Assembly: GCA_024638445.1 (NCBI GenBank)
Contig: JAHEKH010000007.1
Span: 1-54,398 of the forward strand
Reading direction: 5' to 3'
DNA from: Gammaproteobacteria bacterium
Lineage (GTDB): Bacteria > Pseudomonadota > Gammaproteobacteria > Steroidobacterales > JABDKV01
Length of the DNA stretch: 54,398 bases
Below, piece by piece: positions 37,145 through 47,660 of this stretch (positions are counted from its first letter, which is position 1; every line of letters begins with the position of its first letter). The notes beneath the pieces were generated by a model. The model was not told the origin of the DNA and did no database searches. It worked only from the letters and a program-made list of their open reading frames with translations. The position numbers were made by a program, and so were the translations under genes.

Positions 37145-37503
37145 CCCAGGCTCCGGCGCGTGGCATCGCGCAATGCGTCTTCGGCCGTCAGCACGCAGTG
37201 CCATTTCTCGGTGGGCAGGCCCAGCTGCGCGGCGATGTGATCGAGATCGAGCGACTGCACCTCGTCGACATGCTTGCCGGGAAGTTGCTCGGTCAGCCAG
37301 CTCGCCACGGCAATCGTGTGCGGGCAACCCCAGGCACGAAAACCTGCATGCCCGATCACGCCCTTGTCGACCTCCAGGCAGAACTCGACCAGCGTTCCGG
37401 CCGCACGACTGCCGGCCCGCCCGTTCAACGCGTCGGCGGAGCACGGCCCGGCCACGTTGCGCGGGCTCTCGAAATGATCGATGACGATATCGCTGTAGTT
37501 CAT
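37141..37503 (-). CDS. IscU-like Fe-S scaffold homologue lacking first cluster cysteine
   Basis: A 120-residue member of the IscU/NifU-N family, starting [19 protein letters not shown] at ATG 37503 in a 4-bp ATGA overlap with iscS. Compared with E. coli IscU from memory: Tyr3, the C63 equivalent (AWGCPHT) and the C106 equivalent ([10 protein letters not shown]) are kept, but the segment holding C37 and D39 reads [11 protein letters not shown], with Ala and Thr at those positions, and the HscA-recognition LPPVK is LPTEK. A canonical scaffold needs three cysteines and this aspartate. It may be a divergent scaffold or sulfur-transfer partner of IscS. I leave the symbol empty because canonical IscU function is uncertain. 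Confidence 0.85.
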   Translation of the reverse strand: MNYSDIVIDHFESPRNVAGPCSADALNGRAGSRAAGTLVEFCLEVDKGVIGHAGFRAWGCPHTIAVASWLTEQLPGKHVDEVQSLDLDHIAAQLGLPTEKWHCVLTAEDALRDATRRSLG

Positions 37504-38714
37504 GGACTGTCCTTCTTCACCGTATCTCTGACCGTGGCGACCGGTGAAGATTCCGGACATACCGCGATCTGCCTCAGCCGCCTGACCTGGGCATTGATGA
37601 CCTCGATTGCGCGGTCGACCTCGGCCCGGGTGGAAAACCGCCCCAGGCTGATGCGCAACGAGCTTTGCGCGAGATGATCGGGGCGCCCGAGCGCCCGCAG
37701 CACATAGGACGCCTCCCGGCTGGCCGACGTGCAGGCTGACCCGCTGGACAGCGCCAGCTCGCGCACGGCGAACAGCAGGCTTTCGCCCTCGACGCCCTCG
37801 AAACAGACGTTCAGCAGGCCCGGAGCGCGTTTCGCCGGGTGCCCGTTGCAACGCACACCGCCCAGCACTGAAATGCCGTCCCATAGCCGCTGACGAAGCG
37901 CGGTCAGGCGGGCCGCCTCTGCCTCGAGTTCCTCGGCGGCAACCCGGAACGCCTCACCCATGCCGACGATCTGGTGCGTCGGCAGCGTCCCTGACCGCAG
38001 ACCGCGCTCGTGACCACCACCGTGAATGATCGGCTCGAGATGGGCGCAGGGCTCACTGCAAACATACAGCGCACCGATGCCCTTGGGGCCGTAGACCTTG
38101 TGGGCGGAAAAAGACATGAGATCGACCGGCATGGCATCGAGATCGATTGGCACCTTGCCGGCACTCTGGGCCGCATCGACGTGAAACAGCACCTCACGCT
38201 CGCGGCAGACCCGCCCGATTGCCTCGATATCCTGGATGACACCGATTTCATTGTTAACGTGCATGATCGAGACCAGCACGGTGTCCTTGCGAATGGCGCC
38301 GGCCACCTGCTCCGGGCTGACGATGCCGTCGTCGCCGGGCACGAGGTAGGTTACTTCGAAGCCTTCGCGCTGCAGCTGGGCACAGGTATCCAGAACCGCT
38401 TTGTGCTCTGTTCTCGAAGTGACAATGTGCCGGCCCTGTTCTGCATAGAAATGCGCAACGCCCTTGATCGCCAGGTTATCGGACTCAGTAGCGCCCGAGG
38501 TCCAGACGATATCGCGGGGCGTGGCGCCGACCAGCCGGGCCACCTGCCGGCGGGCGGTTTCGACATAGCCGCGAGCGGTCCGCCCGAGCACGTGCGAACC
38601 GGACGCCGGGTTGGCAAACACGCCGTCCGTGGTCAGGCAGGCCGCCATCTTCTCGGCCACCCGGGGGTCGACCGGCGTGGTCGCGGCATAGTCCATGTAA
38701 ATCGGTGGTTTCAT
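37500..38714 (-). CDS. iscS: Cysteine desulfurase IscS
   Basis: PLP-dependent desulfurase of 404 residues supplying sulfur to Fe-S clusters and tRNA thiolation. The start [30 protein letters not shown]-type block ([15 protein letters not shown]), PLP-lysine segment [14 protein letters not shown] and persulfide cysteine loop [10 protein letters not shown] are all present, and the whole sequence parallels E. coli IscS. The C-terminal about 20 residues ([19 protein letters not shown]) differ from the E. coli tail, where IscU docks, in keeping with the odd IscU-like partner (inference). It begins 3 bp after trmJ, with no iscR between. Confidence 0.96.
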   Translation of the reverse strand: MKPPIYMDYAATTPVDPRVAEKMAACLTTDGVFANPASGSHVLGRTARGYVETARRQVARLVGATPRDIVWTSGATESDNLAIKGVAHFYAEQGRHIVTSRTEHKAVLDTCAQLQREGFEVTYLVPGDDGIVSPEQVAGAIRKDTVLVSIMHVNNEIGVIQDIEAIGRVCREREVLFHVDAAQSAGKVPIDLDAMPVDLMSFSAHKVYGPKGIGALYVCSEPCAHLEPIIHGGGHERGLRSGTLPTHQIVGMGEAFRVAAEELEAEAARLTALRQRLWDGISVLGGVRCNGHPAKRAPGLLNVCFEGVEGESLLFAVRELALSSGSACTSASREASYVLRALGRPDHLAQSSLRISLGRFSTRAEVDRAIEVINAQVRRLRQIAVCPESSPVATVRDTVKKDSP

Positions 38715-38717
38715 CGT

Positions 38718-39449
38718 CTAGCGGTCCTCGTCAGCTGACGATTGTAGGCGTTCGACGGAGGTCAGCAAACCCCGCAGGATATTGACCTCGTTCTGGTCGG
38801 GCGTCGCGCGGTTGAACATAAGCCGCATCCGCCGCATCAGGTGACGCGGATTATCCGGGTTGAGGAAGCCGGTGGCGACCATCACCGTCTCCAGGTGCGC
38901 ATAAAACCGCTCCAGTTCGGCAGCCGGGGCCGGCTCGGGCTGGGGCGAGTCGACCGCCCCCTCCCCCAGCGTCGCCATCCGCAGCTCGTAGCTGACCACC
39001 TGTACCGCCATGGCCAGGTTCAGCGATGCGTAGTCCGGGTTGGCCGGAACGTTGAGCAACCATTGGCAGTGGTCCAGCTCTTCGTTCGACAAACCTGTGC
39101 GCTCGCGACCGAACACCACGGCCAGCGGGCCGTCGCCAACGGCGAGCAGCCGCCGGACGCTGTCACGGGCATCATAGGTCGGCCAGTGATGAGTCCGCAG
39201 GCGCGCGCTGGCCCCGGCCACGGCAACGCAATCACCGATTGCCTCCGGCAGGCTGTCATAGACCTCGGCACGGGTGAGCAGGTCATCCGCGCCTGACGCC
39301 ATTGCCGTGGCATCGGCGTGGGGAAAGTATCTAGGCCGCACCAGCCTCAGGTGGCCCAGGCCCATGGTCTTCATCGCCCGCGCCGCCGCGCCGATGTTGC
39401 CGGGGTGCGAGGTCTCGATCAGCACCACGCGGATTCGCTCCAGGCTCAT
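38718..39449 (-). CDS. trmJ: tRNA (cytidine/uridine-2'-O-)-methyltransferase TrmJ
   Basis: SPOUT-class enzyme of 243 residues that 2'-O-methylates position 32 of several tRNAs. N-terminal IRVVLIETSHPGNIGAAARAMKTMG and the trefoil-knot blocks VVFGRERTGLSNEEL and CQWLLNVPANPDYASLNLAMAVQVVSYELR identify it. The C-terminal about 70 residues form the TrmJ-specific dimer extension. In E. coli trmJ precedes iscRSUA; here it is directly followed by iscS. Divergent from suhB across a 79-bp gap that contains a TAGAAT -10-like element but no clear -35. Confidence 0.95.
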   Translation of the reverse strand: MSLERIRVVLIETSHPGNIGAAARAMKTMGLGHLRLVRPRYFPHADATAMASGADDLLTRAEVYDSLPEAIGDCVAVAGASARLRTHHWPTYDARDSVRRLLAVGDGPLAVVFGRERTGLSNEELDHCQWLLNVPANPDYASLNLAMAVQVVSYELRMATLGEGAVDSPQPEPAPAAELERFYAHLETVMVATGFLNPDNPRHLMRRMRLMFNRATPDQNEVNILRGLLTSVERLQSSADEDR

Positions 39450-39528
39450 TCAGTCACTCCGGTTGTCCAGTCTGCTATTCTACCGGCCGCACCGCACCCG
39501 GTGCGCCTGATTTCCGGTATCGAGACAC

Positions 39529-40320
39529 ATGCAAGCCCTGCTCAATATCGCGGTTCGTGCCGCACGCCGCGCCGGCGATGTGATCATCCGTCATGTCGGC
39601 CACGTTCACCAGCTGACAATTACCTCGAAAGCACGCAACGATTTCGTGACCGAGGTCGATCAAATGGCGGAGGCCGAGATTATCGCGACCATTCGCGAAA
39701 GCTACCCGGACCACGCGTTCCTCGGTGAGGAATCGGGTGAGTCCGGCAAAGGCGATAACGTGTGGATCATCGACCCGCTCGACGGCACCACTAATTTCCT
39801 GCACGGCTTTCCGATGTTCTCGGTATCGATCGCCCTGCAGCAGAAAGGTCGCATGGAGCACGGCGTGATTTACGACCCGATGCGCCAGGAGCTGTTCACC
39901 GCCTCGCGTGGCGAAGGCGCGCAGCTGGATGGCCGGAAAATCCGCGTGACCAAACGCAGGGGACTCGATGGCGCATTGATCGGCACCGGTTTCCCCTACC
40001 GGGCAAACCAGAAGTTCATGGACGAATATATCGGTATGTTCCGCGCCATTGCGGAACATACGGCGGGTATCCGGCGCGCCGGCTCTGCAGCACTCGACCT
40101 GGCCTATGTGGCCGCAGGCCGGCTGGATGGCTTCTGGGAGCTGGGGCTGGGACCCTGGGACATGGCCGCCGGCAGCCTTATCGTCCGCGAGGCCGGCGGA
40201 CTCGTCGCCGATCTGAACGGCGACGAGACCTGGCTGGAGACCGGTAACATCGTCGCGGCGACACCGCGCGTGCTGAGCGCCATCATTGCGGAGCTGCGTC
40301 CCCACGTACCCCGCGCCTGA
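39529..40320 (+). CDS. suhB: Inositol monophosphatase SuhB
   Basis: A 263-residue Mg2+-dependent inositol monophosphatase; in E. coli also part of the NusA-dependent rRNA antitermination complex. Motifs are GEESGES, the metal-binding WIIDPLDGTTNFLHGFP and the C-terminal GPWDMAAGSLIVREAGG. The start MQALLNIAVRAARRAGDVI is typical. It is divergent from trmJ as in E. coli and followed after 26 bp by the convergent sulfatase gene; that gap contains a CCACC/GGTGG hairpin but no T run. Confidence 0.95.
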   Translation: MQALLNIAVRAARRAGDVIIRHVGHVHQLTITSKARNDFVTEVDQMAEAEIIATIRESYPDHAFLGEESGESGKGDNVWIIDPLDGTTNFLHGFPMFSVSIALQQKGRMEHGVIYDPMRQELFTASRGEGAQLDGRKIRVTKRRGLDGALIGTGFPYRANQKFMDEYIGMFRAIAEHTAGIRRAGSAALDLAYVAAGRLDGFWELGLGPWDMAAGSLIVREAGGLVADLNGDETWLETGNIVAATPRVLSAIIAELRPHVPRA

Positions 40321-40346
40321 ACCACCAGATCAGGTGGGTATACGGT

Positions 40347-41948
40347 TCAAAAGCCCTCCATCAAGCGGCATACCTGCCCCTCGCACTGGCGAAACAACGA
40401 CAGGAACTGGTTGAGCGTGGAATTGGTTGATTCCGACAGGCTGACGCTGTCCAGCTGGTAGGGATCATTGACCAGGTTGTAAAACTCGCGATGGGTAATC
40501 AGCGCGGGCTGACCGGGGTCAGCATAGGTCTCGACAAACAGAAAGTCCGTTGTCGACACCTTTTGCCGAATCGCGAAAAAAGTTGCCCAGTTACCGGGCG
40601 GCTCATAATAATGTTCGACGAGGAACCGGTCCCGCCCCCACGGAGCAGCCGGGTCAGCCAACAGTGATCGAAAACTGGTTCCGTCAGGTTCATAGGGCAC
40701 GGTCGCGCCGGCGAAATCCACGAGCGTCGGCGCCAGGTCGTTATTGACCACCAGCGCATCCACGCGCTGGCCGGCAGCACCACGGGGCGAACGAACGTAC
40801 AGGGGCACACGGATCGATTCCTCGTAAGGCAGTATCTTGGCGCCGATCCGGTGCTCGCCATACAGCCAACCGTTGTCCGAAGTGAACATCACTACCGTAT
40901 TGCCATCGAGCCCGCCCGCAATCAACGCCTGCATCAGGCTGCCAACCATCTCATCCACCGCGAGCATCGAGGCAGCCATCGCCTTGAACTGATCGCGAAT
41001 ATAGTCCGGGTCGACGAGGTTCCTGTCGCCGGCACATTGCGGACCATAGACCGGGTGCGTGGAACAGTCAGGCTTGTCGCTGACGTCGGCCTCGTTAAAA
41101 GAAGGTTTGTGTACCGGGTCGGGTATCTCGCCGTTTGCGGGGTCGCCGTCGATGAATAATTCGTGCCGGGGAGCCGGCCGGATTGTCAGGAGCTCCGGTT
41201 GCTCGTCGTTACACGGCGGCAGCGCAGCAGGGTTGATGACCTCCAGGTGCGGTGCGAAAGGCAACAACGCGAGGAAAAAAGGCTGCTGATCGGCGGCACG
41301 GTCGTTAATGAACTGCACCGCGTGGTCTCCCAGCACATCGGTCTGGTAATCCTCTGGATCCGTACCGAAGCTGAGTACCGTGCCGTTATGGTTCACCTCG
41401 AAGTCATACATCCTGAACCCGGACGTACCCACCAGGCCGAACCAGTCATCCCATCCGGGCGGTACATACTGCCGCGGATCAGCCGGCCCGGACGGCGGGC
41501 CGGTAATGCCGTAACCATTGAGATACTTGCCGACCAGGCTGGTGACATAGCCCTGATCCTGCAGCCAGGTCGCGATGGTCGATTCACTCCGACCCGGCTC
41601 GGTTTCCGTAGGAAGCCAGCCCGGCAGACCGATACTGTCAATCTGACAACCGTACTGGTTTACGCGGATGCCGTGGTTATGCGAGTACTGCCCACGCAAC
41701 AGGGTCGCACGCGACGGGCAGCACAGAGAGTTTGTTACAAAGGAATTGTCGAAGACGACACCGCCATCGACCAGGTACTGCTGGATGTTTGGCAGCCACC
41801 CGGCGGACAGCAGGGTAGTCATGACTTCGTCGGCCAGGTCGTCGGCCATCAGGACGACCAGGTTGGTTTGCTGCGCTGACAGGCCACCGCAGAGAGCCCA
41901 TGCTCCCACCAGCGCAGCCACAACGGGAAGTCTCCGTGGGCCGGGCAC
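40347..41948 (-). CDS. Exported type I (formylglycine-dependent) sulfatase
   Basis: An arylsulfatase-family protein. The sulfatase signature C-C-P-S-R (NSLCCPSRATLLRGQYSHNHG), whose first Cys is converted to formylglycine, lies at about residue 76, and metal ligands appear in LMADDLADEV (36-37) and MFTSDNGWLYGEH. The ORF track starts at TTG 42011; GTG 41948 has GAGG just upstream and gives a clear signal peptide (MPGPRRLPVVAALVGAWALCGGLSA), so I prefer it (533 residues). The substrate (a sulfated polysaccharide or small sulfate ester) cannot be inferred. The formylglycine-generating enzyme is not in the window. It stands alone between suhB and the secF end. Confidence 0.88.
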   Translation of the reverse strand: MPGPRRLPVVAALVGAWALCGGLSAQQTNLVVLMADDLADEVMTTLLSAGWLPNIQQYLVDGGVVFDNSFVTNSLCCPSRATLLRGQYSHNHGIRVNQYGCQIDSIGLPGWLPTETEPGRSESTIATWLQDQGYVTSLVGKYLNGYGITGPPSGPADPRQYVPPGWDDWFGLVGTSGFRMYDFEVNHNGTVLSFGTDPEDYQTDVLGDHAVQFINDRAADQQPFFLALLPFAPHLEVINPAALPPCNDEQPELLTIRPAPRHELFIDGDPANGEIPDPVHKPSFNEADVSDKPDCSTHPVYGPQCAGDRNLVDPDYIRDQFKAMAASMLAVDEMVGSLMQALIAGGLDGNTVVMFTSDNGWLYGEHRIGAKILPYEESIRVPLYVRSPRGAAGQRVDALVVNNDLAPTLVDFAGATVPYEPDGTSFRSLLADPAAPWGRDRFLVEHYYEPPGNWATFFAIRQKVSTTDFLFVETYADPGQPALITHREFYNLVNDPYQLDSVSLSESTNSTLNQFLSLFRQCEGQVCRLMEGF

Positions 41949-42017
41949 AGCTGCCTCGATATTTCCTGGTTTCTTCGAGTCTAGCAGGCGCGTCCGGGCG
42001 CTGCTGACCAAAGGGAT

Positions 42018-42048
42018 GCGGGGCCGGGCCCTACCCGGTCCGGCCCGC
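42018..42048 (-). terminator. Candidate terminator after secF
   Basis: On the minus strand GCGGGCCGG and CCCGGCCCCGC pair as a GC-rich stem with one bulge, about 6 bases after the secF stop and followed by atccctttgg. The U content is low, so this is a tentative secDF-operon terminator and could also serve the leader of the sulfatase gene. Confidence 0.35.
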
Positions 42049-42053
42049 AGATC

Positions 42054-42983
42054 TCAGGGCAGGTCGTCGATTTCCTCGTCGCTCTTCTCGGGCGGGAGCA
42101 GGTCCTGGACGGTGACGTTGAGGCCGAGCGCCGTTGCGCTGGCGGCGTAAATCGACGAGTAGGTACCGACGATGACGCCGACGATCAGCGCGATCGAAAA
42201 CGGCCGGATGGTCTCCCCACCCAGGAAAAACAGCGCGATGAGCACCAGCAATGTGGTAATACCGGTTATCAGGGTACGCGCCAGCATCTGGTTGATCGAC
42301 GTGTTCATGATATCGACCGGCTCACCGCCGCGAACGCTGAGCATGTTCTCGCGGATGCGGTCGAACACCACGATCGTGTCGTTGAGCGAATAACCGATCA
42401 CCGCGAGCACGGCAGCCAGCACCGACAGGTCGAAATCGAGCTGCAGGACTGCAAAGAACCCCAGGGTCAGGACCACGTCGTGAACCAGGGCGACCACGGC
42501 ACCCACCGCGAACTTCCACTGGAAACGCAGCGCCACGTAAATGAGGATCATGATGATCGCGACCAGCATGGCCAGGGCGCCGGTTTCGGCCAGCTCCTGG
42601 CCGACCTGCGGGCCGACGAACTCGACCCGTCGCAGCTGTTCGCGGGGCACGCCCAGCGCCGCCAGGATTTCCTCGCGCACCTGGTTGCCGTCCATGTTCT
42701 CGACCGGCATCAGTCGAATGAGCACATCCTGTGCGGTACCGAAATGCTGCACGATGGCGTCGTCGAAACCGCCGGCTTCGAGCTTACTGCGTACGTCACT
42801 CAGGTTGGCATCCTGTTCGTAACCCACCTCGACCAGCACACCGCCGGTGAAGTCGATCCCGAAGGCCAGGCCGTTGCTGACAAGAGCCACGATCGAGCCG
42901 ATGGCCAGGAGCAGTGAAATTGCGACCGCCGGGCGGCGGCGGCCCATGAAGTCGATGTTCGTTGTTTTGCCGATTAACTGCAT
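42054..42983 (-). CDS. secF: Protein translocase subunit SecF
   Basis: A 309-residue inner-membrane RND-type protein that, with SecD, uses the proton motive force to aid late steps of Sec export. The true start is MQLIGKTTNIDFMGRRR at ATG 42983, with GAGGGG upstream; the ORF track runs 15 residues into the secD spacer. Six membrane helices are visible: one N-terminal (AVAISLLLAIGSIVALV) and a C-terminal group of five including LAAVLAVIGYSLNDTIVVFDRIREN, the conserved functional block. The gene follows secD by 10 bp. Confidence 0.96.
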   Translation of the reverse strand: MQLIGKTTNIDFMGRRRPAVAISLLLAIGSIVALVSNGLAFGIDFTGGVLVEVGYEQDANLSDVRSKLEAGGFDDAIVQHFGTAQDVLIRLMPVENMDGNQVREEILAALGVPREQLRRVEFVGPQVGQELAETGALAMLVAIIMILIYVALRFQWKFAVGAVVALVHDVVLTLGFFAVLQLDFDLSVLAAVLAVIGYSLNDTIVVFDRIRENMLSVRGGEPVDIMNTSINQMLARTLITGITTLLVLIALFFLGGETIRPFSIALIVGVIVGTYSSIYAASATALGLNVTVQDLLPPEKSDEEIDDLP

Positions 42984-42993
42984 CGTCGTCCCC

Positions 42994-44844
42994 TCAGATA
43001 GCCAGCTTCTCGACACGCTTACCGCCATAGACCAGGTTGACCAGGGCGCGGGTGCCGACGATTGCAGTGAACATGGAAGTCATGATGCCGAGCGACAGAG
43101 TCACCGCGAAACCGCGGATCGGACCTGAACCCAGGGTCCAGAGCACCAGCGCCGCGATAAGCGTGGTGATGTTGGCGTCGGCGATCGACGAAAATGCTTT
43201 CTCGTAGCCTGAATGGATCGCCGCCTGCGGCGTGTTGCCGTTACGCAACTCCTCGCGGATACGCTCGAAGATCAGCACGTTGGCATCGACCGCCATACCG
43301 ACGGTCAGCACGATGCCGGCAATACCCGGCAAGGTCAGCGAGGCCTGCAGCAACGACAGCAGCGCGACGATCATGACCACGTTGACGAGCAGGGCCATAT
43401 TGGCAAACACGCCGAACAGCCGGTAGTAAACCAGCATGAAGACGACCACCGTCAGGAAGCCGACGATGACCGCCAGCCGGCCCTGGTCGACGTTCTCCTG
43501 GCCGAGACTCGGACCAATCGTGCGCTCCTCGACCAGGTAGATCGGCGCAGCCAGCGAGCCCGCGCGAAGCAGTAGCGCAAGATCACGTGCCTCGGTGCTG
43601 GTCAGACCGGTAATCTGGAAGCTGTTGCTGAAAACGCCGCGAATGGTGGCCACGCTGATGACCTGTTCGTCAGTATAGTTTTCCTCGACAGTCTGGCCGC
43701 CGCGGTTCACGGTGCGCCGTTTTTCCTCCTTGAACACGACGCCCATACCGCGATCGATGTTGTTCTGGGTCGTTTCCAGCATCCGTCGCGCACCCTTGGG
43801 ATCGAGGTCGACGAATACCGCCGACTGCCCCTCGGTGAATCCTGAGCTGGCGTCGGTGATCTGGTCGCCAGTCACGATGGTGTCACGCTTGAGCAGCACC
43901 GGCCGGCCATTGCGATCCTGGTACAGGCGTGAACCCGGTGGCGCACGCCCACTGCGCTCCGCCTCCAGCGGGTTGTTGGCCTCGTCGACGAGGTGAAACG
44001 ACAGCGTCGCCGTGGCCCCAATCACGTCAATGGCGCGTGCCGAGTCACGCACGCCGGGCAATTGAACGACAATACGGTCGAGACCCTGCCGTTGCACGAC
44101 CGGTTCGGCCACACCCAGCTCGTTGACGCGGTTGCGCAGCGTCGTGATGTTCTGCTCGATGGCAAAGTCCTGCCGCTGCCGCGTCGTGATGTCGGTGAGC
44201 TGTACCTCGATGGCGGGGTCGCCGCCGGAGGTCGTGTCCAGCAGCTGCACCTCGGTGCTCTCCTCAGTGATGGCACGTCGCGCGGCGTCCTGATCCTCCT
44301 GGTTTCTCAGCACGATGACCACCCGGTCGGCGCTGGAGCGTACCGTCTTGTAGCGGATGTCCTGTTCACGCAGCAGCGTCTTGAAATCGCGCTCGTAATT
44401 CTCCATCACCTGCGCGATGGCTTTTTCCATGTCGACCTCGAACAGGAAATGCACACCGCCACGCAGGTCCAGGCCGAGGCTCATCGGCTTGATCCCCAGC
44501 GCTCGCAGCCAGCCCGGCGTGCGCGGTGCCAGGGTTTGCGCCAGTATGTATTGTTCGCCCAGCGTTTCTTCCAGCTTGGGCTTGGCGCGGAAGGCCGATT
44601 CATCGTCCGGAAAACGAATCATGACGCGGCCTTCGTCCAGGTAGGCGCCGATGGTTTCGATACCCTGCCCTGACAACACCTGTTCGACGCGGGCAACCGC
44701 CGTGTCGTTGAGCGGCTCGCCGTTCTCCAGCGCCGCCTGGATCGCCGGGTCTTCACCGTAGAGATTGGGCAAAGCAAACAACAGGCCGAACATCACGACA
44801 GCCGCGACGAGCATGTTGACCCAGGATGGATATTTATTCTGCAT
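42994..44844 (-). CDS. secD: Protein translocase subunit SecD
   Basis: A 616-residue inner-membrane partner of SecF. The N-terminal helix (VNMLVAAVVMFGLLFALPNLYG) is followed by a large periplasmic P1 domain (LRGGVHFLFEVDMEKAIA, DRIVVQLPGVRDSARA) and the C-terminal five-helix bundle with VGMAVDANVLIFERIREEL, the SecDF proton-relay block. Length and order match the gammaproteobacterial SecD with its full periplasmic insertion. It starts 11 bp after yajC. Confidence 0.97.
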   Translation of the reverse strand: MQNKYPSWVNMLVAAVVMFGLLFALPNLYGEDPAIQAALENGEPLNDTAVARVEQVLSGQGIETIGAYLDEGRVMIRFPDDESAFRAKPKLEETLGEQYILAQTLAPRTPGWLRALGIKPMSLGLDLRGGVHFLFEVDMEKAIAQVMENYERDFKTLLREQDIRYKTVRSSADRVVIVLRNQEDQDAARRAITEESTEVQLLDTTSGGDPAIEVQLTDITTRQRQDFAIEQNITTLRNRVNELGVAEPVVQRQGLDRIVVQLPGVRDSARAIDVIGATATLSFHLVDEANNPLEAERSGRAPPGSRLYQDRNGRPVLLKRDTIVTGDQITDASSGFTEGQSAVFVDLDPKGARRMLETTQNNIDRGMGVVFKEEKRRTVNRGGQTVEENYTDEQVISVATIRGVFSNSFQITGLTSTEARDLALLLRAGSLAAPIYLVEERTIGPSLGQENVDQGRLAVIVGFLTVVVFMLVYYRLFGVFANMALLVNVVMIVALLSLLQASLTLPGIAGIVLTVGMAVDANVLIFERIREELRNGNTPQAAIHSGYEKAFSSIADANITTLIAALVLWTLGSGPIRGFAVTLSLGIMTSMFTAIVGTRALVNLVYGGKRVEKLAI

Positions 44845-44855
44845 AGTGAAACCTG

Positions 44856-45182
44856 TCAGGCGTTCTTGATGGTGCCCTTCGGCAGCGTACGCGCAATCGT
44901 ATTGCGCTGGACCTTGACCACGGTGCCCGACGCGATTTCCAGGCTGATGAAGTCATCGCCGACGTCCGTGATCTTGCCGAGCATGCCGCCCGAGGTTACG
45001 ACCTCTTCGCCATTGCCGAGCGCGGCAACCATGGCGGCGTGTTCCTTGGCCCGTTTCTGCTGCGGCCGGATAAGCAGGAAATAGAACACCACGAAGAAAA
45101 GCGCCAGCATGATGAGCGGTCCAAAGCCGGCACTGGGTGGCGGCGCGTCGGCCGCCCACGCTGAGTTGATCAGGAAGTCCAC
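44856..45182 (-). CDS. yajC: Sec translocon accessory subunit YajC
   Basis: A 108-residue bitopic inner-membrane protein. The N-terminal segment NSAWAADAPPP is followed by one membrane helix (about 20-38, FGPLIMLALFFVVFYFLLI) and the conserved RPQQKRAKEHAAM, then a small cytoplasmic beta domain (VVTSGGMLGKITDVGDDFISLEIASG). Known partner of SecDF-YidC. It is the first gene of yajC-secD-secF and has its own promoter candidate upstream, independent of queA-tgt. Confidence 0.95.
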   Translation of the reverse strand: MDFLINSAWAADAPPPSAGFGPLIMLALFFVVFYFLLIRPQQKRAKEHAAMVAALGNGEEVVTSGGMLGKITDVGDDFISLEIASGTVVKVQRNTIARTLPKGTIKNA

Positions 45183-45219
45183 GGTTCAGTTCCTCGGAGC
45201 GTGAGCAAAAGAGCGCGGT

Positions 45220-45248
45220 ATTATGCCACCGGCACCGGCCTTTGTGCA
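45220..45248 (-). promoter_or_regulatory. Promoter of yajC-secD-secF
   Basis: Minus strand TGCACA (45248-45243) and CATAAT (45225-45220) with a 17-bp spacer, 4 and 5 of 6 consensus matches. The predicted start site is about 30 bases before the yajC ATG and within the 80-bp gap after tgt. Confidence 0.5.
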
Positions 45249-45262
45249 GCGGTCCGGGGACC

Positions 45263-47387
<2,125 letters not shown>

Positions 47388-47417
47388 GCCGCGGATGGTA
47401 CCAGCCGCATCCGCGGC
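47388..47417 (-). promoter_or_regulatory. Stem-loop abutting the queA start codon
   Basis: GCCGCGGATG (47388-47397) and CATCCGCGGC (47408-47417) are a perfect 10-bp inverted repeat with a 10-base loop. In the queA mRNA the stem ends on the base before the AUG, so it occupies the normal ribosome-binding-site position. It may limit translation or be recognised by a protein; it could also be coincidental. Confidence 0.5.
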
Positions 47418-47425
47418 CGGGGGAT

Positions 47426-47443
47426 CACGGCTGGAAGCCGCTC
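47426..47443 (-). repeat. REP-like element copy 1
   Basis: On the minus strand GAGCGGCTTCCAGCCGTG, a short palindrome (GCGGCTT/AGCCG) with GGAG-type flank, resembling the GGAGCGGCTT.AGCCGCGA intergenic repeats common in pseudomonads and xanthomonads. A related copy lies 158 bp away in the same orientation. Confidence 0.5.
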
Positions 47444-47478
47444 CTGTGCAAGATCTCCCCGGACTCGCGGCGGCCTCA

Positions 47479-47555
47479 GCGAGAGAGCTGCCGGTGCCTT
47501 TTTTTGATGACGTCAGATCCTCGGCAGCAAAAAAAGGTGCCGGCAGATCGCTCGC
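47479..47555. repeat. Long imperfect inverted repeat in the queA upstream region
   Basis: Arms 47479-47506 (gcgagagagctgccggtgcc, T7, g) and 47528-47555 (c, A7, ggtgccggcagatcgctcgc) pair over 28 positions: 24 Watson-Crick pairs, two G-U pairs and two mismatches. The 21-base loop contains the palindrome TGACGTCA (47508-47515). The T7 and A7 runs are paired to each other inside the stem, so it is not a normal terminator. Nothing coding is seen in it. Confidence 0.7.
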
Positions 47556-47583
47556 GCAATCCCGGGAACAAGACCCCTCGAAG

Positions 47584-47601
47584 CACGGCTATAAGCCCCT
47601 C
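47584..47601 (-). repeat. REP-like element copy 2 (degenerate)
   Basis: On the minus strand GAGGGGCTTATAGCCGTG, 15 of 18 bases identical to copy 1 and in the same orientation. The two copies flank the long inverted repeat. Confidence 0.4.
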
Positions 47602-47632
47602 AAACGCGAATCGTCGCAGTCAACGGGCCGGC

Positions 47633-47660
47633 AAAAAAAATGCGGCCCCGAAGGGCCGCA
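47633..47660 (-). terminator. Rho-independent terminator of the ECF sigma / anti-sigma / PDZ operon
   Basis: Minus strand TGCGGCCC-TTCG-GGGCCGCA followed by TTTTTTTT: an 8-bp GC-rich stem with a UUCG loop and an eight-base U tract. It lies 24 bases after the PDZ gene stop codon. Confidence 0.9.
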
